Shown: positions 6,509 to 11,734 of the stretch, piece after piece
Position numbering within the stretch: position 1 is the first letter of the stretch
How the letters are laid out: every line of letters begins with the position of its first letter
NCBI GenBank assembly: GCA_013697225.1
Contig: JACCXG010000476.1
Location: 1 to 11,734, forward strand
Direction: 5' to 3'
Length of the DNA stretch: 11,734 nt
Source of the DNA: Acidobacteriota bacterium
GTDB lineage: Bacteria > Acidobacteriota > Vicinamibacteria > Vicinamibacterales > 2-12-FULL-66-21
Position numbers and translations under genes: made by a program
Notes under the pieces: model-generated
Database searches by the model: none
What the model was told of the DNA's origin: nothing
What the model saw: the letters and a program-made list of their open reading frames with translations, nothing else

Positions 6509-7993
6509 TTGGATCCCACTCCCACGTCGACTGCTGAAGCGCACACCGGATCCTCCGCGGAGCTGACCCCTGGCGCGTCGCCCCGCGCGCATGTGGCCAC
6601 CCCCGGCACACGTGAGGCGCGGCGCTTCGATCGGTCGATCGTCGAGGGGCCTATTGCGCGCGCCGTCTGGCGGCTGGCATGGCCGACCGTCCTGCAGAAC
6701 GCCATTGGCGGCCTGCAGGGAATTATCGACCATGCCATGGTCGGCCACTCGGTGGGCTACGCCGCGAACGCCGCGATCGGGGTCAGCTGGCAGATCTTCC
6801 TCGTCGTCATTGTTTTCATCGCATCCTTGTTCACCGGCATGGGCGTGCTCGTCTCACGCGCGGCCGGTGCGAACGATCACGAGCGCGTGGACCGCGTCGT
6901 GTACCAGGCCTTTCTCGTCTCCGTCCTCCTCTCCCTTGGTGTCCTGGCTCCCCTCGGATACGTGCTCGCTCCGCACCTGCTCGGGATCGTGCATGCGACC
7001 CCGGAAGTCACGGCGGAGGCGCTGCCGTACCTGCGCACCATGTTCCTCTACAGCCTCGGCATGCTGCTGTTCTTCATGCTGGGCGGAGCGCTGCGGGCGG
7101 CCGGCGACGCGCGCACGCCGCTGCGGCTGGGGGCGGCGATGACGGCACTCAACGTCAGCCTGAACGTCGTGCTGATCGGCGGCGCGGGGCCGATCCCGGC
7201 TCTCGGCACGCGCGGGGCCGCACTCGGGACGGTGATTGCGAGCGGGCTTGTATCGATCGTGGCCATCTGGCTGATCCTCTCGGGCCGGCTGATCGTGCAC
7301 TTCCCGAGGGGCATGAGCTACCGTCCGGACTTCACGATCATCCGGCAACTGTTCCGGTTCGGGCTGCCGGCGGGGCTGCAGGGGGTGGCGATGAACATCG
7401 CGGGGGTGCTGCTCCTCCGGTTCATCGGCGCGCTGGAGCACAGTGCCGAGGCGCAGGCGGCGTATGCGGTGGCCTATGCGGAGCTCTTTTCACTCATCAC
7501 GTGGACGTCGGTCGGGCTGATGGGCGCTGCGGCGGCCGTCGCCGGGCAGAACCTGGGGGCTGGGAGGCCAGATCGGAGTGTGCGCGCAGTCCACCTCGCG
7601 GCGCAGTTCGGTCTCTGCGTCGCAGCGGTGCTTGCCGCCGTTTTCCTGCTCATCCCGGACTTGCTCCTGGCCATCTTCGGCATCACCGACCCCACCGTCG
7701 TCCGGATCGGCACCCAGTTGCTGCGTTATCTCAGTGTCTCCGCGTTCTTCATCACGGTGGCCCTCACGTTCACCGGCGGGCTCCAGGGCACGGGCGACAC
7801 CCGGGGTCCCCTCTACATCACACTGGTGTCCCAGGTGGCGGTACCCATGGGGCTCTGCTTCACGTTGCAGGCGATGGGCGCGCTGCGGGCCGAAGGCGTG
7901 TGGACCGCAATCGTCCTCGGGCATGCCATACGGTGCGTGCTCTCGGTCTGGCGGTTCGAGCAGGGAAACTGGAAATCCATCAAGGTGGACTGA
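6509..7993 (+). CDS. MATE-family multidrug/metabolite efflux transporter
   Basis: This 494-residue polytopic membrane protein has about 12 hydrophobic segments from residue 57 onward, arranged as two related halves as in NorM/DinF-type carriers. Marker motifs are the first-helix WPTVLQNAIGGLQGIIDHAMVG (58-79), GALRAAGDARTPL (193-205) in the first half, its counterpart GLQGTGDTRGPL (424-435) in the second half, and AGQNLGAG (345-352). Such proteins expel cationic drugs, dyes or metabolites using a Na+ or H+ gradient across the inner membrane. The substrate is unknown. TTG at 6509 is the first in-frame start after a stop at 6497, and GTG at 6593 is an alternative. Neither has a clear ribosome-binding site. 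The first 40 residues are Pro/Thr/Ala-rich and poorly conserved-looking, so the real protein may be shorter. It lies 21 bases after the VOC gene, suggesting co-transcription unless the motif at 6492 is an own promoter. Confidence 0.92.
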   Translation: MDPTPTSTAEAHTGSSAELTPGASPRAHVATPGTREARRFDRSIVEGPIARAVWRLAWPTVLQNAIGGLQGIIDHAMVGHSVGYAANAAIGVSWQIFLVVIVFIASLFTGMGVLVSRAAGANDHERVDRVVYQAFLVSVLLSLGVLAPLGYVLAPHLLGIVHATPEVTAEALPYLRTMFLYSLGMLLFFMLGGALRAAGDARTPLRLGAAMTALNVSLNVVLIGGAGPIPALGTRGAALGTVIASGLVSIVAIWLILSGRLIVHFPRGMSYRPDFTIIRQLFRFGLPAGLQGVAMNIAGVLLLRFIGALEHSAEAQAAYAVAYAELFSLITWTSVGLMGAAAAVAGQNLGAGRPDRSVRAVHLAAQFGLCVAAVLAAVFLLIPDLLLAIFGITDPTVVRIGTQLLRYLSVSAFFITVALTFTGGLQGTGDTRGPLYITLVSQVAVPMGLCFTLQAMGALRAEGVWTAIVLGHAIRCVLSVWRFEQGNWKSIKVD

Positions 7994-8055
7994 TTGCGTC
8001 CGTTGCCGCGCGTGGTCTGCACTTTGCAAATGCACCGGCCCGTGAGGGCTGAACC

Positions 8056-8904
8056 ATGAAGTGGACGCCTGGAAGCCGTCGCAACATTGAAGACAGGCGC
8101 GGGCGATCGGGTGGGACTATCGGTGCGGCTGGCGGCATCGGGGTTGGCGGCCTGCTCCTTCTGTTCGCCTTGAGCTGGGCCACCGGGGTGGACTTCACGT
8201 CGCTGGCAGGTGGGGGATCACCTCCTCCGGCGGCAGGAACCTCCGCGAGCCCAGGGCCGCTTGCAACCACCCCTGAAGAAGAGAACCTCGTCGACATGGT
8301 CGACGCTGTCGTCGAGGATGGCCAGAGCGCCTGGCGGAAGCTTCTCGGTAATCGATATCAGAATACCCGCGTCGTGATTTTCCGTGACGCCACCTCCTCC
8401 GGGTGCGGGCACGCGCAGTCGGCGACGGGGCCTTTTTACTGTCCGGCGGACAGGCAGATTTATCTGGACCTCGGGTTCTTCGAGGACCTGCACCGGAAAC
8501 TTGGGGCTCCGGGGCATTTTGCGCAGGCCTATGTCGTTGCCCACGAGCTCGGCCATCATGTGCAGACCGTGCTCGGCGTCGAATCCGATATACGTCGTCG
8601 CCAGGCGGCAAGCCCGGCATCCCGCAATCCGCTCTCCGTCCGGCTGGAGCTGCAGGCTGACTGCTTTGCCGGTGTGTGGGGGTATCACGCCAGGAGCGGC
8701 ACAGGACGAGTGCAGCTGGAATCCGGCGACATCGAACAGGGGCTCAATGCCGCCGCCGCCATCGGCGACGATCGTTTGCAGCGCATGCAGGGAGGCCGCG
8801 TCGCGCCGGACCGCTTCACGCACGGCACGTCCCAGCAGCGTGCGGAGTGGTTCAGGCGAGGGCTCAAGACCGGCGATCCGTCTGCGTGTGATACGTTCCA
8901 GTGA
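8056..8904 (+). CDS. ypfJ: YpfJ/KPN_00809-family membrane-anchored zinc metallopeptidase
   Basis: This 282-residue protein has the complete YpfJ family layout. A basic N-terminus with WTPGSRRNIEDRRG (3-16) is followed by a Gly-rich transmembrane helix (about 21-43). A Pro/Ala/Gly-rich linker (51-72) leads to the peptidase domain. The zinc motif is HELGHH (163-168), with Glu164 as catalytic base. Glu198 in RLELQADCFAG is the likely third ligand. SGCGHA and FYCP (Cys117, Cys129) and the late FTHGTSQQRAEWF block (254-266) are also typical. The active domain should face the periplasm, anchored to the inner membrane. The physiological substrate of the family is poorly known. The ATG at 8056 follows GAGGG (8044-8048) with ideal 7-base spacing. 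It sits 62 bases after the MATE gene and 40 bases before the M24 peptidase gene. Length is normal and no motif is missing. Confidence 0.95.
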   Translation: MKWTPGSRRNIEDRRGRSGGTIGAAGGIGVGGLLLLFALSWATGVDFTSLAGGGSPPPAAGTSASPGPLATTPEEENLVDMVDAVVEDGQSAWRKLLGNRYQNTRVVIFRDATSSGCGHAQSATGPFYCPADRQIYLDLGFFEDLHRKLGAPGHFAQAYVVAHELGHHVQTVLGVESDIRRRQAASPASRNPLSVRLELQADCFAGVWGYHARSGTGRVQLESGDIEQGLNAAAAIGDDRLQRMQGGRVAPDRFTHGTSQQRAEWFRRGLKTGDPSACDTFQ

Positions 8905-8912
8905 TTCACTGG
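8898..8912 (+). terminator. Stem-loop across the ypfJ stop codon
   Basis: CCAGTG (8898-8903) pairs perfectly with CACTGG (8907-8912) around a three-base ATT loop. The ypfJ TGA stop (8902-8904) lies inside it. No T-run follows. It may be a weak terminator, an mRNA-stabilising 3' hairpin or a modulator of read-through to the M24 gene. Only the pairing is certain. Confidence 0.3.
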
Positions 8913-8944
8913 CAGGTTCCGCGCGCACGCGCCCCAGGGAGCTC

Positions 8945-10099
8945 ATGATGCTGACCGCCGCAGGATGTGAGGGACGACGCCGTCGTCTTTTGTCGGCCCT
9001 GGACCCCGCTCCGGAGTGGATTGCGCTGGCCCATCCCGCCCACCTGGTGTACTTCGCCAACTTCTATCCCACACCCTTCTCGTTCCGCTCCCAGAACGCC
9101 AGTGCGCTGCTGTTGCTGGGAGCGGACGGCTCGAGCACGCTGTTTGCCGACAACCTCCAGGACACCTTCCTGCAAGCCGCGCACGTAGACGACAGGGTGA
9201 CGGTGGACTGGTATCGGGGCCGCGAGAGCGCTCCCGAGCGAAACAGCGTGCTTGAAAGCGCAGCCCTGGAGTGGTTCCGCGGCCGAACCGCCACACCTGG
9301 AGGGGTTGACCACGCCGTGTCGATGGCGCTGCTCTCAGCAGTGGCGGGGGCCGTCGTGCCAGACGTGCGGAACATCTCTCCCGTCGTTCACCAGCTGCGG
9401 CGGCGCAAGGATCCGGACGAGGTGGCGCTGATGCGCCGCTCAATCGCTGCCGGAGAAGCCGGCTTCGAGGCCGCTATCGGGGGGATTACCCCTGGGATGA
9501 CCGAATTGCAGGCGTACGGTTTGATTCAGAGCGCAGCAATCGAGTCGGCCGGTCAGCCGGTCGTGGTGTACGGTGACTTCGCAAGTGGACCTCGGACGGA
9601 GGAGAAGGGAGGTCCGCCGACCGCGCGCGTGATAGAGAGCGGTGACCTTTTTCTGCTCGATTACTCAGTGGTGGTCCACGGCTACCGCGGAGACTTCACG
9701 AACACCTTCGTCGTAGGCGATCGCGAGGCGACACCGGCTCAGCGCGATCTCGAGGCAATCTGCCTCGAGGCGATGCACGCGGGGGAAGCCCTGCTGGCCT
9801 CAGGGGCCGAGGCCCGGGGGATCGACGCGGCGGTCCGCGGGGTCTTCACGGCTCACGGCGAGGAACCCTTCCCTCACCACTCGGGCCATGGCCTGGGGCT
9901 TGGCCACCCGGATCCTCCATACCTGACCAGCGGCAGCACCGATTACCTCGAGGACGGTGACATCGTCACGCTCGAGCCTGGGGCGTACCGCAGCGGAATC
10001 GGCGGCATGCGCTTCGAGCGCAACTACGTGATCACCGCAGCAGGCTTCGAGCTGCTCACCCATCATCGGCTTGGACTCCATCCCGCCCGGCAAGGCTGA
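8945..10099 (+). CDS. M24B (Xaa-Pro peptidase/aminopeptidase P-like) metallopeptidase
   Basis: This 384-residue protein has the two-domain creatinase/prolidase layout. The N-terminal domain (about 11-150) includes HPAHLVYFANFYPTPFSF (30-47) and ends in LRRRKDPDEVALMRRS (151-166), the usual link into the catalytic domain. The pita-bread domain carries all five dinuclear metal ligands. Asp239 (LLDYS) and Asp250 (YRGDFTNTF) are spaced 11 apart as is standard. The others are His315 (HHSGHGLGLGH), Glu344 (TLEPGAY) and Glu358 (MRFERNY). It should remove N-terminal residues before proline or split Xaa-Pro dipeptides, probably with Mn2+ or Co2+, in the cytoplasm, since no signal peptide is seen. AGGGAG at 8936-8941 precedes two consecutive ATGs. 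8945 is given, though 8948 has better spacing. The frame stays open far upstream, but that part is a shadow of ypfJ. It ends 18 bases before the yfcC-type gene, suggesting an operon in which imported peptides are broken down. Confidence 0.93.
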   Translation: MMLTAAGCEGRRRRLLSALDPAPEWIALAHPAHLVYFANFYPTPFSFRSQNASALLLLGADGSSTLFADNLQDTFLQAAHVDDRVTVDWYRGRESAPERNSVLESAALEWFRGRTATPGGVDHAVSMALLSAVAGAVVPDVRNISPVVHQLRRRKDPDEVALMRRSIAAGEAGFEAAIGGITPGMTELQAYGLIQSAAIESAGQPVVVYGDFASGPRTEEKGGPPTARVIESGDLFLLDYSVVVHGYRGDFTNTFVVGDREATPAQRDLEAICLEAMHAGEALLASGAEARGIDAAVRGVFTAHGEEPFPHHSGHGLGLGHPDPPYLTSGSTDYLEDGDIVTLEPGAYRSGIGGMRFERNYVITAAGFELLTHHRLGLHPARQG

Positions 10100-10117
10100 T
10101 CCGCCGCACTCGAACTG

Positions 10118-11563
10118 ATGCACAGGACGCTGCTCGAACGGGTTCGCGTCCCGCATGTCTTTCCCCTCCTGCTCGGGGTCATCCTTGCATGCAGCGTCCT
10201 GACGTACGTTCTCCCTTCCGGCGCGTACGAACGTCGCCCACTCCAGATCGGCGAGACGACGCGCAGCGTTGTCGTCCCCGGTACGTATCGGTCCCTGCCG
10301 AAGGCGATCTCACCGGAGGGAATCCTCACCGGCCGCTCCACTCCGGATGAGGCCCGTCCCACGAGCCTCGTTGGATTCCTCACCGCCGTTCCCCGCGGGC
10401 TGGAGAGCTCGGGCGACATCATCTTCCTGATCTTTCTCGTGGGCGGGGTGTTCGGAATCCTTCACCGTACAGGAACCATCACGGCGCTGCTCCAGGGGCT
10501 GCTCGAACGATTCGGGCGCTCGGGACGGCTTCTCACGGTCATTCTGATGACGGTCGTTGCAATCGGGGGATCCACGCTGGGCATGGGTGAGGAGCTCATT
10601 CCGCTCGTGCCGCTCTTCCTGCTGGTGTCCAGGAGGCTGGGATACGACCGCGTGTTCGGTGTGGCCCTCGTGTTCGTGTCGGCTGCCGTGGGCTTCGCCG
10701 CCGCGACGACCAACCCGTTCAACGTGCAGATTGCGCAGGGGATCGCAGGCGTGCCGCTTGGCAGCGGGATTGGATTCCGGCTCGTGTTCTTTGCCTGCGC
10801 CCTGGTGCTGGCAATCCTGCACGTATTGCGGTACGGCGAGCGGGTACGAAGGGACCCGTCACGTTCGCTGGTCGCCGGGGAAGACATTGCGGGTGAAGAG
10901 ACAGCCTCGAGCGGCGAGCGGCTGAGGGCAACGCACGTCGCCATCCTGGTCACGGCCGCCGTGATCTTTGCGGTGACGTTGTATGCGATTCAAACGCAGG
11001 GATGGTGGCTTGCCGAGCTCTCGGGCGGATTCCTGCTGATCGGTCTCGCGGCCGCGGCAATCAGCAGACTGTCCATCGCCGACGCGACCACCGCCTTCGT
11101 CAAGGGCATGGAGGACATGGTCGTGGCGGCGCTGGTGGTGGGGTTCGCCAGAGGCATCCAGGTCGTGCTCGACGATGCCCGCGTACTCGACACAATTGTC
11201 TTTGGGGCCGCGCAGGTCCTGCAGATGGTGCCAAACCTTGTTGCGGCTGAGGGGATGCTGGTCTTCCAGACAATCCTCAACTTCTTCATCCCGTCCGGAT
11301 CGGGGCAGGCCGCCGTGACGATGCCGCTGATGGCACCGCTGGCGGACGTGCTCGGGCTGACCCGCCAGATTGCCGTGTTCGCCTTCACCTGCGGCGACGG
11401 CTTCTCGAACATGGTCATCCCGACATCGGGCATCCTGATGGCGATGCTGGGAGTCGCGCGCGTGCCCTACGATCGGTGGCTCCGGTTCGTCCTGCCGTTG
11501 TTCGTGCAGCTGATCCTGCTGTCAGCCCTGTTCCTGGCGATCGGGGTCTGGATCGGCTACTGA
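10118..11563 (+). CDS. yfcC: YfcC-family inner-membrane carrier (DcuC/ArcD-like)
   Basis: This 481-residue polytopic protein is predicted to have 10-12 membrane helices. It matches the YfcC branch of the DcuC/ion-transporter superfamily. After the first helix (about 13-31) there is a long extracytoplasmic stretch beginning LPSGAYERR (32-40), a family hallmark. Signature blocks follow: GGSTLGMGEELIPLVPLF (150-167), AAATTNPFNVQIAQGIAGVP (194-213), FIPSGSGQAAVTMPLMAPLA (390-409) and GDGFSNMVIPTSG (426-438). The paired Asn/Ser-rich hairpins are the usual substrate and ion sites in this superfamily. Members are annotated as C4-dicarboxylate, arginine/ornithine or short-peptide/amino-acid carriers, and the substrate is rarely proven. 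The tight linkage to the M24 peptidase gene suggests an amino-acid or dipeptide substrate, which is inference. The ATG at 10118 gives the expected start, though no clear ribosome-binding site precedes it, so translation may be coupled to the upstream gene. A strong hairpin overlaps its stop codon. Confidence 0.93.
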   Translation: MHRTLLERVRVPHVFPLLLGVILACSVLTYVLPSGAYERRPLQIGETTRSVVVPGTYRSLPKAISPEGILTGRSTPDEARPTSLVGFLTAVPRGLESSGDIIFLIFLVGGVFGILHRTGTITALLQGLLERFGRSGRLLTVILMTVVAIGGSTLGMGEELIPLVPLFLLVSRRLGYDRVFGVALVFVSAAVGFAAATTNPFNVQIAQGIAGVPLGSGIGFRLVFFACALVLAILHVLRYGERVRRDPSRSLVAGEDIAGEETASSGERLRATHVAILVTAAVIFAVTLYAIQTQGWWLAELSGGFLLIGLAAAAISRLSIADATTAFVKGMEDMVVAALVVGFARGIQVVLDDARVLDTIVFGAAQVLQMVPNLVAAEGMLVFQTILNFFIPSGSGQAAVTMPLMAPLADVLGLTRQIAVFAFTCGDGFSNMVIPTSGILMAMLGVARVPYDRWLRFVLPLFVQLILLSALFLAIGVWIGY

Positions 11564-11582
11564 GCCCGAAGGCTCAGCAGCC
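11555..11582. terminator. Strong hairpin between convergent genes
   Basis: Arms 11555-11566 and 11571-11582 pair over 12 positions with one A-C mismatch around a CGAA loop. The inner 7 bp (11560-11566 with 11571-11577) are perfect. The yfcC stop (11561-11563) is within the 5' arm, and the stop of the convergent minus-strand gene lies 7 bases away at 11589. The position suggests a terminator serving both genes, although neither side has a T-tract. The structure is seen directly; bidirectional function is inferred. Confidence 0.55.
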
Positions 11583-11588
11583 CTGGAT

Positions 11589-11734
11589 TCAGCGAGTGAA
11601 GCTCACACTGGCGCTCGGCGTCTGCCCGCCGGGCCCGATCGCGGTGACGGTAGCAACGTAGTTTCCTGCGGCGAGATTCCCGAAGAACGTCTGACGGTCG
11701 ACGGTGATCTCTCCATTGGATGCTGGTGCCGGCT
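11589..11734 (-). CDS. C-terminal end of a beta-sandwich (Ig/fibronectin-like) repeat protein, partial
   Basis: A minus-strand frame enters from the right edge and stays open for 47 codons to a TGA at 11591-11589. The visible residues include GEITVDRQTFFGNLAAG, NYVATVTAIGPGG and a final TPSASVSFTR. The pattern of NL-AAG-NY-VATVTAIGPGGQTPSA is typical of the last strands of fibronectin type III, PKD or other Ig-like domains in secreted or surface proteins. The rest of the gene, including start, signal peptide and any catalytic domain, is outside the window, so no function can be given. Convergence with yfcC and the shared hairpin support a real gene end. Confidence 0.6.
   Translation of the reverse strand, partial: PAPASNGEITVDRQTFFGNLAAGNYVATVTAIGPGGQTPSASVSFTR

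Noticed and set aside
8019..8034. Palindromic stretch around TTTGCAAA between the MATE and ypfJ genes
   Set aside because: It is short and has no clear promoter or operator context beyond its symmetry, so chance is likely.
6679..8052. Long plus-strand frame within the MATE gene
   Set aside because: It is a shadow frame rich in Arg/Gly/Pro/His with no membrane helices, whereas the MATE frame carries all family motifs.
8384..8944. Extended M24 reading frame upstream of 8945
   Set aside because: This frame overlaps the well-supported ypfJ gene, is Arg/Pro/Ser-rich, and AGGGAG marks a start at 8945 or 8948.

Overview
The window is a GC-rich, gene-dense stretch of bacterial chromosome that looks like a Gram-negative, diderm organism. 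One product resembles an outer-membrane beta-barrel, and several others carry signal peptides. The mix of families (secreted M3 oligopeptidase, secreted PI3/4-kinase-like protein, YfcC-type carrier, M24 and YpfJ peptidases) together with TTG starts would fit Acidobacteriota or Gemmatimonadota. That placement is inference from gene content only. I see no rRNA, tRNA, CRISPR array, insertion sequence or phage gene.

The left arm (about 184-4843) reads on the minus strand and is probably one transcription unit. In transcription order it holds a secreted kinase-like protein (4843-3938), a signal-peptide-bearing oligoendopeptidase F (3869-1959), a serine-hydrolase-fold protein whose SxxK active site is replaced (1898-825), and a small beta-barrel protein (828-184). 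The last two overlap in a TTGA stop/start junction. The gaps are 68, 60 and -4 bases. All four products are predicted to leave the cytoplasm, so this could be an envelope module that handles peptides or proteins. That role is a hypothesis.

The right arm (5050-11563) reads on the plus strand. It holds a stand-alone CheY-like receiver, a VOC dioxygenase-like protein with an extra C-terminal helical domain, a MATE efflux transporter, a YpfJ-family membrane zinc peptidase, an M24B Xaa-Pro-type peptidase and a YfcC-family carrier. The last two are 18 bases apart and suggest uptake of a peptide or amino acid linked to its hydrolysis. A 206-base divergent intergenic region (4844-5049) separates the arms and holds weak promoter-like motifs in both directions.

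At the right end a strong hairpin overlaps the yfcC stop codon. Beyond it lies the C-terminal end of a convergent minus-strand gene that looks like an Ig/fibronectin-type beta-sandwich repeat and runs off the window. Hairpins without T-tracts also sit just after or across the stop codons of the barrel, receiver and ypfJ genes. The first 150 bases hold nothing I can support. Overall this is mostly recognisable metabolism, transport and envelope proteolysis. The most unusual parts are the inactive-looking hydrolase coupled to a barrel, the secreted kinase-like protein and the VOC fusion.
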